Part shown: one piece after another, positions 16,994 to 24,386 of the stretch
How the letters are laid out: every line of letters starts with the position of its first letter
Position numbering within the stretch: the stretch's first letter is position 1
Origin: Streptomyces bauhiniae
Lineage (GTDB): Bacteria; Actinomycetota; Actinomycetes; Streptomycetales; Streptomycetaceae
Length of the DNA: 64,000 nt
Direction of reading: 5' to 3'
Assembly (NCBI RefSeq): GCF_004784475.1
Contig: NZ_SRRT01000001.1
Location: 496,001 to 560,000 of the forward strand
Program-made: the position numbers and the translations under genes
The notes under the pieces: generated by a model
What the model was told of the DNA's origin: nothing
Database searches by the model: none
Seen by the model: the letters and a program-made list of their open reading frames with translations, nothing else

Positions 16994-17019
16994 TTGGGCG
17001 TGCGCGGCGCGGGTAGGCT
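16991..17019 (+). promoter_or_regulatory. Candidate HrdB-type promoter for the cis-prenyltransferase
   Basis: TTCTTG (16991-16996), a 17-bp spacer and TAGGCT (17014-17019) resemble a Streptomyces vegetative promoter. It begins inside the T tail of the preceding terminator and lies 47 bp upstream of the GTG start. Confidence 0.5.
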
Positions 17020-17065
17020 CGGCGTCCGCGGGAACAGCGACCGCGGCGTTTTGGAGGGGCCTCAC

Positions 17066-17839
17066 GTGAACCTGCGCGACAAGCTGCGCGGCCTGCTGGT
17101 CAGGGTCTACGCACGCCGGGTGGAAGGTCACCTGGACCACGCGTCGGTGCCGGAGCACATCGGCGTGATCATGGACGGCAACCGCCGCTGGGCGAAGGCC
17201 GCGGGTTCCAGCACGGTCCACGGCCACCGGGCCGGCGCCGAGAAGATCGAGGAGTTCCTCGGCTGGTGCGACGAGACCGACGTCAAGGTCGTCACCCTCT
17301 GGCTGCTCTCCACGGACAACTTCGACCGGCCGCAGGACGAGCTGGGCCCCCTGCTGGACATCATCGACGGCGTCGTGCGCACCCTCGCCGAGGACGGCCG
17401 CTGGCGCGTGCACCACGTCGGCACCCCCGACCTGCTGCCCGCCGGGATGCAGCAGACCCTCAAGCAGGCCGCCGAGAGCACCGCCCACGTCGACGGCATA
17501 GTGGTCAACGTCGCCATCGGCTACGGCGGCCGCCAGGAGATCGCCGACGCCGTGCGCTCCATGCTGGCCGACGCCCAGGCCAAGGGCGTCAGCATGGGCG
17601 AGCTGGCCGAGTCCGTGGACGTCGACATGATCGGCCGCCACCTCTACACCGGCGCCCAGCCCGACCCCGACCTGGTCATCCGCACCAGCGGCGAGCAGCG
17701 GCTCTCCGGATTCATGCTCTGGCAGACCGCCCACTCGGAGTACTACTTCTGCGAGGTCTTCTGGCCGGCCTTCCGCAAGGTCGACTTCCTGCGCGCCCTG
17801 CGCGACTACGCCGCCCGGCACCGCCGCTACGGCGGCTGA
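17066..17839 (+). CDS. uppS: Isoprenyl transferase (cis-prenyltransferase), Rv1086-like
   Basis: 257-residue cis-prenyl diphosphate synthase that condenses isopentenyl diphosphate onto allylic diphosphates. Catalytic Asp at about 37 sits in [38 protein letters not shown] and the C-terminal [19 protein letters not shown] complete the family motifs. GTG 17066 follows TTGGAGGGG. The C-terminus ([22 protein letters not shown]) is very like M. tuberculosis Rv1086, the short-chain Z-farnesyl diphosphate synthase, more than the undecaprenyl/decaprenyl enzyme Rv2361c. Streptomyces genomes usually carry a second homologue near recO, so this copy may make a short product. Chain length cannot be read from sequence. 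Confidence 0.93.
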   Translation: MNLRDKLRGLLVRVYARRVEGHLDHASVPEHIGVIMDGNRRWAKAAGSSTVHGHRAGAEKIEEFLGWCDETDVKVVTLWLLSTDNFDRPQDELGPLLDIIDGVVRTLAEDGRWRVHHVGTPDLLPAGMQQTLKQAAESTAHVDGIVVNVAIGYGGRQEIADAVRSMLADAQAKGVSMGELAESVDVDMIGRHLYTGAQPDPDLVIRTSGEQRLSGFMLWQTAHSEYYFCEVFWPAFRKVDFLRALRDYAARHRRYGG

Positions 17840-18210
17840 CCTGCGCCCGCGCCCGCACCGGGACACACCGGGCACCCCGGCGGCACCCCGTCCGATGGGG
17901 TGCCCACGTGTACCCGGCCTCGCCCGGAAGTAACAAGGAGTTCACCGGCCTGCCGGTGGCCGCTTCTGCATGGTCGCGCGCGATCGAGGGCATAACGCTC
18001 TCAGGCCGACACCCGAACCACGGGCGTCGGACTCAGCGGGCGGCACGGGGTCGCCCGCCCGGGAGGTCCTTTGCACCAGCCCGACCGCGCCTCGCAGGCA
18101 CGGCAGCAGCGGCGGAGGGCCGGTCTGCGGCCCGCCGCGCGCGGGGATCTCAGACCGGTCCAGTTCCACTTCGTCGCTCCCCGACCTCATCCGAGGGGGT
18201 ACGTCCTTCC
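17840..18210. other. 371-bp gap with three hairpins, leader of the PhoH gene
   Basis: No gene supported. Visible structures: GGCACCCC/GGGGTGCC (17882-17904), a possible weak terminator after uppS without a T tail; CACCGGC/GCCGGTG around 17943-17958; CCGAC-CCCG/CGGG-GTCGG (18006-18030); GCGGGCG/CGCCCGC just after. They lie between uppS and a GAGGGGGT ribosome site, so the PhoH mRNA may have a long structured leader. Confidence 0.4.
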
Positions 18211-19536
18211 GTGGTGACCAGCACAAAGCGCCACAAGCCCGACCGGCGCACCTATGTTCTCGACACCAGCGTCCTGCTGGCCGACCCCAACGCCGTGACC
18301 CGGTTCGAGGAGCACGAGGTAGTGCTCCCGATCGTCGTGGTCACCGAGCTGGAGGCCAAGCGGCACCATCCCGAACTCGGCTACTTCGCCCGCCAGGCCC
18401 TGCGCCTGCTGGACGACTACCGGGTGCGGTACGGCCGACTCGACGCCCCCATCCCGATCGGGGAACTCGGCGGGACCGTCCGTGTCGAGCTCAACCACTC
18501 GGACCCCAGCGTGCTGCCCAGCGGCTACCGCCTGGGGGACAACGACTCCCGCATCCTGGCGGTGGCCCGGAATCTCCAGGCCGAGGGGTTCGACGTCACC
18601 GTCGTGTCGAAGGACCTGCCGCTCAGGATCAAGGCGTCCTCGGTCGGTCTGCTGGCCGAGGAGTACCGCGCCGAACTCGCCATCACGGACTCCTCCGGCT
18701 GGACCGGCATGTCCGAGCTGACGCTCCCCGGTGAACAGGTGGACATCCTCTTCGAGGAAGGCCATGTGTTCGTCCCCGAGGCGTCCGAGCTGCCCGTGCA
18801 CACCGGACTGACCATCCAGTCCGAGCGCGGCAAGGCACTCGGCCGCGTCACCCCGGACGGCAATGTCCGGCTGGTGCGCGGCGACCGGGAGGCGTTCGGC
18901 ATCAAGGGCCGCAGCGCCGAGCAGCGCATCGCGCTCGACCTCCTGCTCGATCCGGACGTCGGCATCCTCTCCATGGGCGGCCGCGCGGGCACCGGCAAGT
19001 CGGCGCTGGCGCTCTGCGCCGGCCTGGAGGCGGTCCTGGAGCGCCGCCAGCACCAGAAGGTGATGGTCTTCCGGCCGCTGTACGCGGTCGGCGGGCAGGA
19101 ACTGGGCTATCTGCCGGGCAGCGAGTCGGAGAAGATGGGCCCCTGGGCCCAGGCGGTCTTCGACACGCTCTCGGCGGTCACCAGCCGGGAGGTCATCGAG
19201 GAGGTCACGGCGCGCGGGATGCTGGAGGTCCTCCCGCTCACCCACATCCGCGGCCGCTCGCTGCACGACGCCTTCGTGATCGTGGACGAGGCGCAGTCGC
19301 TGGAGCGCAACGTGCTGCTGACGGTGCTCTCCCGGATCGGCGCCAACTCGCGGGTGGTGCTCACCCATGACGTGGCGCAGCGGGACAACCTGCGTGTCGG
19401 CCGCTACGACGGCGTGGTGGCCGTCGTGGAGAAGCTGAAGGGGCATCCGCTCTTCGCGCACGTCACGCTGAACCGGTCCGAAAGGTCCCAGATCGCGGCG
19501 CTGGTGACCGAAATGCTGGAGGACGGCCACATCTGA
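18211..19536 (+). CDS. phoH: PIN domain-PhoH ATPase (PhoH2 type)
   Basis: 441-residue two-domain protein. The N-terminal PIN nuclease domain (about 10-150) begins [14 protein letters not shown] with the conserved first Asp, continues with [20 protein letters not shown], and contains [11 protein letters not shown] and [12 protein letters not shown]. The C-terminal PhoH/RhlB-like ATPase has Walker [14 protein letters not shown] (Lys about 263), LTHIRGRSL and VIVDEAQSL (Walker B). This arrangement matches mycobacterial PhoH2 (Rv1095), described as a sequence-specific RNA helicase/RNase, so a role in RNA unwinding and cleavage is likely. Tandem GTG codons open the frame at 18211/18214 after GAGGGGGT. 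There is no VapB-like antitoxin gene in the short leader upstream, unlike some mycobacterial phoH2 loci. Confidence 0.92.
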   Translation: MVTSTKRHKPDRRTYVLDTSVLLADPNAVTRFEEHEVVLPIVVVTELEAKRHHPELGYFARQALRLLDDYRVRYGRLDAPIPIGELGGTVRVELNHSDPSVLPSGYRLGDNDSRILAVARNLQAEGFDVTVVSKDLPLRIKASSVGLLAEEYRAELAITDSSGWTGMSELTLPGEQVDILFEEGHVFVPEASELPVHTGLTIQSERGKALGRVTPDGNVRLVRGDREAFGIKGRSAEQRIALDLLLDPDVGILSMGGRAGTGKSALALCAGLEAVLERRQHQKVMVFRPLYAVGGQELGYLPGSESEKMGPWAQAVFDTLSAVTSREVIEEVTARGMLEVLPLTHIRGRSLHDAFVIVDEAQSLERNVLLTVLSRIGANSRVVLTHDVAQRDNLRVGRYDGVVAVVEKLKGHPLFAHVTLNRSERSQIAALVTEMLEDGHI

Positions 19537-19556
19537 CCCGTCCTCGGACAACCACA

Positions 19557-19603
19557 GGCGCCGCCCGCAGAAGCCGAAGAGCTTAGCCGGGCGGCGTCTG
19601 CGT
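19557..19603 (+). terminator. Hairpin after the PhoH gene
   Basis: GCGCCGCCCG and CGGGCGGCGT pair around a 20-base loop soon after the phoH stop. There is no strong T run, so termination efficiency is uncertain. Confidence 0.45.
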
Positions 19604-19640
19604 GCGCGGGTATTTCCTGAATTCCCTTGGGCCAAACGAG

Positions 19641-19656
19641 GTGTGAGCTTTCACAC
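19641..19656. promoter_or_regulatory. Inverted repeat resembling a Crp site
   Basis: GTGTGAGCTTTCACAC is a perfect 6-bp inverted repeat around GCTT and fits GTG-N8-CAC, the spacing of Streptomyces Crp sites, though not the internal G of the published consensus. It lies about 300 bp upstream of the SLT gene. Could equally be the operator of another regulator. Confidence 0.35.
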
Positions 19657-19954
19657 GCAACTCGGAATTGCCACTCGCCATCGGGTTACGGCAGAGTCTC
19701 AGTCCTGTCAGGCCCCGCATACGACACACCTGTACCCCGAGGCACGTTCCAGCCCCCCGGCAGGCGCGATCCACGGAGCAAGTCGCCAACTCCATAGCGT
19801 CGTCGTATGCCGCCCGAGCATCACGCGGCGCTCCCCGTGCGGGAGTTCCCACCGGGCCCGTGTCTCCTGTGACCCTTCAGTTGGGAGGCCAGTGTCGGGG
19901 GCACGATTGCGTCCGCCACGGTCACCGAAGCGGGCGATGCTGGAAGGAAACCGT

Positions 19955-20653
19955 GTGAGCCGGATTTCGGTCCGGGGATTCGCAGTGGCCTCCGCCACCG
20001 CGGTCACCGCCGTAGGAAGCGTCGTCGGAGTTGCCTCGGGCAGCGTCGCGCAGAACAACGACGCCGAGCCGACGGCTGCCGACACCACGCTCCTCGCTGA
20101 GCTCCCCGCGGATCAGCAGGCGCAGGTTCAGACCGCGTCCCTGACGCAGCAGGCGGACGCGCAGGCCATCGCGGCCGACGCGAGCGCCAAGAAGGACGCG
20201 GAGGCAGCGGCCCGCAAGGCCGCCGCCGAGACGGCCATCGCCAAGAAGAAGGACGCCGAGAAGGCGGCCGAGCTGGCGAAGGAGCGTGCCGAGACCAAGG
20301 CCGCCGCCGCCAGCCGCAGCGATGTCCGCGACGCCTCCAGCTTCGCTCCGCAGAGCAGCTACTCCGTCGCCCAGATCCAGGCCATGGCCCGTCAGATGGT
20401 GGGCGCCGGCCAGTTCCAGTGCTTCAGCAACATCGTCGACCACGAGTCGAGCTGGAACTACCGTGCCGTGAACGCCTCCTCCGGTGCCTACGGTCTCTTC
20501 CAGGCCCTGCCCGGCTCCAAGATGTCCTCGGTCGGCGCCGACTGGCAGACCAACCCGGCCACCCAGATCAAGTGGGGCCTCAACTACATGGACAGCCGCT
20601 ACGGCAGCCCGTGCGAGGCGTGGACCTTCTGGCAGGCCAACCACTGGTACTAA
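19955..20653 (+). CDS. Secreted lytic transglycosylase-like protein (SLT domain)
   Basis: 232-residue secreted protein predicted to act on peptidoglycan. The signal peptide (about 1-33, core AVASATAVTAVGSVVGVASG) is followed by an Ala/Lys/Glu-rich coiled-coil stretch (about 65-120, repeats of KKDAEAAARKAAAE) and a C-terminal SLT-like domain (about 145-232). The catalytic Glu is in IVDHESSWNYRAVN, and SGAYGLFQALPGSKM, TQIKWGLNYMDSRYGSPCEAWTFW match the fold. GTG 19955 is chosen over ATG 19937 because GGAAGGAAA precedes it at proper distance. It resembles the SLT/coiled-coil (Swl-type) wall enzymes of Streptomyces that help cell-wall remodelling in growth and spore germination. Confidence 0.9.
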   Translation: MSRISVRGFAVASATAVTAVGSVVGVASGSVAQNNDAEPTAADTTLLAELPADQQAQVQTASLTQQADAQAIAADASAKKDAEAAARKAAAETAIAKKKDAEKAAELAKERAETKAAAASRSDVRDASSFAPQSSYSVAQIQAMARQMVGAGQFQCFSNIVDHESSWNYRAVNASSGAYGLFQALPGSKMSSVGADWQTNPATQIKWGLNYMDSRYGSPCEAWTFWQANHWY

Positions 20654-20680
20654 AGCGGCCTCTGACACCCGGCCGCGCGC

Positions 20681-20713
20681 AGCCCCTCCCCCTCACGGGG
20701 TGAGGGGCTTTCG
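20681..20713. terminator. Terminator after the SLT gene
   Basis: AGCCCCTC (20681-20688) pairs with GAGGGGCT, and the inner CCCC-TCA-CGGGG extends the stem; TTTC follows. Located 28 bp after the stop codon. Confidence 0.75.
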
Positions 20714-20797
20714 CCATGTACGGTCGTCCTCGCACGGCTCCCCGGCGCGGCCAAGCGCGCCGGAGTGGGCCCGGACCGCGGGGGAAGGGTACGGAAC

Positions 20798-22162
20798 ATG
20801 ACGCGAATGCCAGGATGGCTCGGCCGGCTCGGTGCCGGACTGACCGAGATGAGCGAGCGCCTGGACAAGCGCCGCGCCGAGGTCCAGAAGGAGCACGCCG
20901 GGCCCGAGGGACCCCCCGAGGCGGTGGCCGTACCCGCGCCCCGCCCGGCTCCGACCGCCCCGCGCCCCGACCCCGCGCACGCCGTGCCGTGGGGAGTGCG
21001 GGTCGCGGCCGAGGCGGGCTGGCGGCTGCTGGTGCTGGCCGGCACGGTCTGGGTGCTGATGCGGGTCATCAGCGCCGTCCAGCTCGTGGTGTTCGCGTTC
21101 GTGGTGGCCCTGCTGGTGACCGCGCTGCTGCAGCCGACCGTGGCCCGGCTGATGCGGTACGGCATGCCGCGCGGCCCGTCGACGGCGCTCACCGCCATAT
21201 CGGGCTTCGTGATCATCGGGCTGCTCGGCTGGTTCGTGACCTGGCAGGTCATGGAGAACATCGACACCCTCTCCAGCCAGATCCAGAACGGCATCGACGA
21301 TCTGCGCAACTGGCTGCTCAAGAGCCCGTTCCACGTCACCGACAAGCAGATCAACCAGATCGCCAAGAACCTGCGCGAGGCCGTCGGAGCCAACACCGAC
21401 CAGATAACTTCCGCCGGACTTGAGGGAGTTCAGGTCGTCGTCGAGGCGCTGACCGGCATCCTGCTGGTCTTCTTCTCCACGCTCTTCCTGCTCTACGACG
21501 GCAGGCGGATCTGGGAGTGGTTCCTGAAGCTGGTGCCCGCCGCCGCCCGTCCGGGCGTGGCCGGTGCCGGTCCGCGCGCCTGGGCCACCCTGACCGCGTA
21601 CGTACGCGGCACAGTGCTGGTCGCGCTGATCGACGCCATATTCATCGGGCTCGGGATCTACTTCCTCGACGTGCCGATGGCGGTGCCGCTGGCGGTCTTC
21701 ATCTTCCTGTTCTCGTTCATCCCGCTGGTCGGCGCGGTCGCCTCCGGTGCGCTCGCCATCGTGGTCGCGCTGGTGACGCAGGGCGTGTTCACCGCCCTGA
21801 TGACGCTGGTGGTGGTGCTCGCGGTCCAGCAGATCGAGGGCCACGTCCTCCAGCCGTTCATCCTCGGCCGGGCGGTCCGGGTCCATCCGCTCGCGGTGGT
21901 CCTCACGGTCGCGGCCGGCGGCATGGTGGCCGGCATCGGCGGCGCGGTGGTCGCCGTACCGCTGGTGGCGGTGACGAACACGGTGGTGGGGTACTTGAGG
22001 AAGTACTCGGCCGAGCAGCACTGGCCGGCGACGGAGATAGGAGACCCTGCGGACGCGGCGGCCGAGGACCAGCCCCCCGTCCGGGCCGAAGCGGAGCCGG
22101 CCGGGGGCACCGCCCCCGACGACACCCGCGAAACCACCGAAGGCCCCGCTCAGCAGGTCTGA
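20798..22162 (+). CDS. AI-2E family transporter-like membrane protein
   Basis: 454-residue polytopic membrane protein of the AI-2E/YdiK/PerM family. A charged, Pro-rich N-terminus (about 1-60) is followed by about eight hydrophobic helices between residues 68 and 400. The family segment reads VPLAVFIFLFSFIPLVGAVASGALA and QQIEGHVLQPFILGRAV. ATG 20798 has GGGGGAAGGG upstream. Members export small molecules or act as Na+/H+ antiporters; the substrate is not deducible. M. tuberculosis carries a homologue (Rv1101c) in the corresponding chromosomal region. The last codons run into a bidirectional terminator shared with ahpD. Confidence 0.9.
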   Translation: MTRMPGWLGRLGAGLTEMSERLDKRRAEVQKEHAGPEGPPEAVAVPAPRPAPTAPRPDPAHAVPWGVRVAAEAGWRLLVLAGTVWVLMRVISAVQLVVFAFVVALLVTALLQPTVARLMRYGMPRGPSTALTAISGFVIIGLLGWFVTWQVMENIDTLSSQIQNGIDDLRNWLLKSPFHVTDKQINQIAKNLREAVGANTDQITSAGLEGVQVVVEALTGILLVFFSTLFLLYDGRRIWEWFLKLVPAAARPGVAGAGPRAWATLTAYVRGTVLVALIDAIFIGLGIYFLDVPMAVPLAVFIFLFSFIPLVGAVASGALAIVVALVTQGVFTALMTLVVVLAVQQIEGHVLQPFILGRAVRVHPLAVVLTVAAGGMVAGIGGAVVAVPLVAVTNTVVGYLRKYSAEQHWPATEIGDPADAAAEDQPPVRAEAEPAGGTAPDDTRETTEGPAQQV

Positions 22163-22175
22163 GCGGGGCCTTCGG
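22140..22175. terminator. Bidirectional terminator between AI-2E gene and ahpD
   Basis: Perfect 13-bp arms AAGGCCCCGCTCA (22140-22152) and TGAGCGGGGCCTT (22160-22172). The right arm contains the stop codon of the AI-2E gene, and the hairpin is 10 bp from the ahpD stop on the other strand. Confidence 0.85.
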
Positions 22176-22183
22176 GCGGGGTA

Positions 22184-22717
22184 CTACTCGGCGAGGACGG
22201 CCTCGGCCTCAAGCGTGACGCCGACCGCCTGGATCACCGAGGCGATCTTGAACGCCTCCTGGACCACCTCGCGCTCGACACCGGCCTTGCGGAGCACCTG
22301 CTCGTGCGAGTCGAGGCACAGACCGCAGCCGTTGATCGCGGAGACCGCGAACGACCACAGCTCGAAGTCGACCTTGTCGACGCCGGGGTTGCCGATGACG
22401 TTCATCCGCAAACCGGCGCGCAGGGTGCCGTACTCGTGGTCCGACAGCAGGTGCCGGGTGCGGTAGAAGACGTTGTTCATCGCCATGATGGCGGCGGCGG
22501 ACTTGGCCGCGTCGTACGCCTCGGGCGAGAGGTTGGCCTTCGCGTCCGGCTCCAGCTCACGCAGCACGATGGGGGAGCGCGAGGCGATCGCGGTCGCCAG
22601 CACGGTGCCCCAGAGCTGCTGGGCGGGGAGGTCGGAGTTGCCGATGACCGAGCCCAGGTTGAGCTTCAGGTCCTTGGCGTAGTCCGGGACGCGGGACTTC
22701 AGCGAGTCGAGCGACAT
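22184..22717 (-). CDS. ahpD: Alkyl hydroperoxidase AhpD
   Basis: 177-residue carboxymuconolactone-decarboxylase-fold protein that regenerates AhpC and has weak peroxidase activity. The active-site motif C131-G-L-C134 with His138 ([13 protein letters not shown]) is intact, with the Glu of the proton relay (NLSPEAYDA region) upstream. Length equals M. tuberculosis AhpD. It follows ahpC by 3 bp on the same strand, so the two are one operon, divergent from oxyR and expected to be peroxide-induced through OxyR. Cytoplasmic. Confidence 0.96.
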   Translation of the reverse strand: MSLDSLKSRVPDYAKDLKLNLGSVIGNSDLPAQQLWGTVLATAIASRSPIVLRELEPDAKANLSPEAYDAAKSAAAIMAMNNVFYRTRHLLSDHEYGTLRAGLRMNVIGNPGVDKVDFELWSFAVSAINGCGLCLDSHEQVLRKAGVEREVVQEAFKIASVIQAVGVTLEAEAVLAE

Positions 22718-22720
22718 GGG

Positions 22721-23275
22721 TCACTCACCAGCCAGCAGCGCGACCGGGTCGAGGGTGTCCTCGCCCTTGCTCCAGTTGCACGGGCACAGCTCGTCCGTCT
22801 GGAGGGCGTCGAGGACCCGCAGGACCTCCTTGGGGTTACGGCCGACGGAGCCGGCGGTCACCATGGTGAACTGGATCTCGTTGTTCTGGTCGACGATGAA
22901 GACGGCGCGCTTGGCGAAGCCGTCCTCGCCCTCGATGCCCAGGTCGCGCATCAGCTCGTGCTTGGAGTCCGCCATCATCGGGAACGGCAGGTCGGTCAGG
23001 TCCGGGTGGTCCTTGCGCCAGGCGTGGTGGACGAACTCGGAGTCACCGGAGAAGCCGAGGACCTGCGCGTCACGGTCGGCGAACTCGTCGTTCAGCTTGC
23101 CGAAGGCCGCGATCTCGGTCGGGCACACGAAGGTGAAGTCCTTGGGCCACGCGAAAACGATCTTCCACTTGCCCTCGTAGGTCTTGTGGTCGATCGTCTC
23201 GAACTCCTTGCCCTTCTCCAGCGAGACGCAGGCGGTCAGTTCGAACTCGGGGAACTTGTCACCGACAGTGAGCAC
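22721..23275 (-). CDS. ahpC: Alkyl hydroperoxide reductase AhpC (peroxiredoxin)
   Basis: 184-residue typical 2-Cys peroxiredoxin that reduces hydrogen peroxide, organic peroxides and peroxynitrite. Peroxidatic Cys51 lies in DFTFVCPTE; resolving cysteines 164 and 166 are in ELCPCNW, a double-Cys tail also found in mycobacterial AhpC, where the third Cys helps exchange with AhpD. No AhpF is adjacent; AhpD fills that role, as in mycobacteria. GGAGAG precedes the ATG at 23275. The promoter region is shared with oxyR. Confidence 0.97.
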   Translation of the reverse strand: MLTVGDKFPEFELTACVSLEKGKEFETIDHKTYEGKWKIVFAWPKDFTFVCPTEIAAFGKLNDEFADRDAQVLGFSGDSEFVHHAWRKDHPDLTDLPFPMMADSKHELMRDLGIEGEDGFAKRAVFIVDQNNEIQFTMVTAGSVGRNPKEVLRVLDALQTDELCPCNWSKGEDTLDPVALLAGE

Positions 23276-23410
23276 GTGCTCTCCTTGCAGCGCGGGGACA
23301 CCCCAGCTTGCGGGATGTCTCCCATGGGTTGGACTGGGCCGATGGTGGCACAGGGTGGATTGATTAGTGAAATAGCTACACTCGGTCTGGTTGATCGGAG
23401 GTGGCTATCA
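23276..23410. promoter_or_regulatory. Divergent ahpC/oxyR promoter region, likely OxyR target
   Basis: This 135-bp gap has unusually AT-rich sequence around 23358-23380 (GATTAGTGAAATAGCTACA), which contains a T-N11-A arrangement typical of LysR-family sites and an ATAGCTA core. The position, between the peroxiredoxin operon and its regulator, is the classical OxyR arrangement. The exact operator is not proven. Confidence 0.5.
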
Positions 23411-24382
23411 GTGACCATCAGTAGTGGCAAGCGGAAGCAGCCGACCCTGGCGCAGTTGCGCGCCTTCACCGCGGTCGCCGAGCATCTGCACTTCCGGGAC
23501 GCGGCCGCCGCCATCGGGATGAGCCAGCCCGCGCTCTCCGGGGCGGTCGCCGCGCTGGAGGAGACCCTCGGCGTGGCCCTGGTGGAGCGTACGACGCGCA
23601 AGGTGCTGCTCTCGGCCGCCGGGGAGCGGCTCGCGGTGCGGGCCAAGGCGGTGCTGGCCGAGATGGGCGCGCTGCTGGAGGAGGCCGAGGCGGTACGGGC
23701 GCCCTTCACCGGGGTGCTGCGGCTCGGCGCCATCCCGACCGTCGCCCCCTATCTGCTGCCGACCGTGCTGCGCCTGGTGCACGAGCGCTATCCGCAGCTC
23801 GACCTCCAGGTGCACGAGGAGCAGACCGCCAGCCTGCTGGAGGGCCTGCACTCCGGACGGCTCGACCTGCTGCTGCTCGCCGTGCCGCTCGGTGTGCCCG
23901 GCGTGAGCGAACTCCCGCTGTTCGACGAGGACTTCGTGCTCGTCACCCCGCTCGATCACGAACTCGGCTGCCGCAGCGGCATCCCGCGCGAGGCGCTGCG
24001 CGAGCTGAACCTGCTCCTGCTGGACGAGGGGCACTGCCTGCGCGACCAGGCGCTGGAGATCTGCCGGGAGGCCGGCCGGGAGATCCGGGGCGGCGGCGCG
24101 GCCCCGGTCACCACGACCGCCGCCGGCCTCTCCACCCTGGTCCAGCTCGTCGCGGGCGGCCTCGGCTGCACCCTTTTGCCCCGCACCGCGATACGGCTGG
24201 AGGCGACCCGTGGCAGCAAGGTCCTCACCAGCTCCTTCGCCGGTCCGGCCCCGAGCCGCCGGATCGCCCTCGCCATGCGCACGGCCGCGGCCCGCTCCGC
24301 CGAGTACGAGGAGCTGGCCGCGGCCCTGCGCGAGGCGATGACCCCGCTGCCCGTACGGATCGTGGGCGGCGCGGCGGACTGA
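23411..24382 (+). CDS. oxyR: Hydrogen-peroxide sensor OxyR (LysR family)
   Basis: 323-residue LysR-type regulator. The N-terminal winged helix (about 10-70) includes TLAQLRAFTAVAEHLHFRDAA and GMSQPALSGAVAALEETLG. The effector domain carries the redox pair in GHCLRDQALEIC: Cys209 and Cys218 are nine residues apart, the same spacing as Cys199/Cys208 of E. coli OxyR. GTG 23411 has GGAGGT eight bases upstream. It is divergent from ahpC-ahpD, its expected target, and oxidation should switch it to the activating form. The gene overlaps nothing; the next gene on the opposite strand is convergent 4 bp away. Confidence 0.95.
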   Translation: MTISSGKRKQPTLAQLRAFTAVAEHLHFRDAAAAIGMSQPALSGAVAALEETLGVALVERTTRKVLLSAAGERLAVRAKAVLAEMGALLEEAEAVRAPFTGVLRLGAIPTVAPYLLPTVLRLVHERYPQLDLQVHEEQTASLLEGLHSGRLDLLLLAVPLGVPGVSELPLFDEDFVLVTPLDHELGCRSGIPREALRELNLLLLDEGHCLRDQALEICREAGREIRGGGAAPVTTTAAGLSTLVQLVAGGLGCTLLPRTAIRLEATRGSKVLTSSFAGPAPSRRIALAMRTAAARSAEYEELAAALREAMTPLPVRIVGGAAD

Positions 24383-24386
24383 GCCG

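Larger units (their letters stand above)
16681..17065. other. 385-bp intergenic region with candidate small RNA
   Basis: No convincing gene. The left 200 bp hold no clear structure. From about 16925 there is a short hairpin-forming GGGTT/AACCC segment, a run of seven Cs, and then a strong T-tailed hairpin whose loop is almost pure C (16952-16993). A promoter-like sequence for the cis-prenyltransferase follows. A short RNA ending at the hairpin is possible. Confidence 0.4.
19537..19954. other. 418-bp gap upstream of the secreted SLT protein
   Basis: It holds the PhoH terminator-like hairpin, then an inverted repeat GTGTGAGCTTTCACAC (19641-19656), then about 290 bp of GC-rich leader with no gene. 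Related lytic-transglycosylase genes in Streptomyces often have a c-di-AMP (ydaO) riboswitch; its conserved GGGGTGAA-type core is not present here. A long untranslated leader remains possible. Confidence 0.45.

Noticed and set aside
16816..17016. 66-residue frame in the uppS upstream gap
   Set aside because: Runs through the terminator hairpin and promoter, no ribosome site and no family likeness.
16681..17065. Confident assignment as 6C RNA
   Set aside because: Only one of the two expected C-loop hairpins is clear; kept as a possible small RNA only.
17942..18226. 94-residue minus-strand frame before the PhoH gene
   Set aside because: Pro/Arg-rich with no ribosome site and crosses the phoH start region.
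19600..19954. c-di-AMP (ydaO) riboswitch upstream of the SLT gene
   Set aside because: The conserved GGGGTGAA and following pseudoknot sequences are absent by eye.
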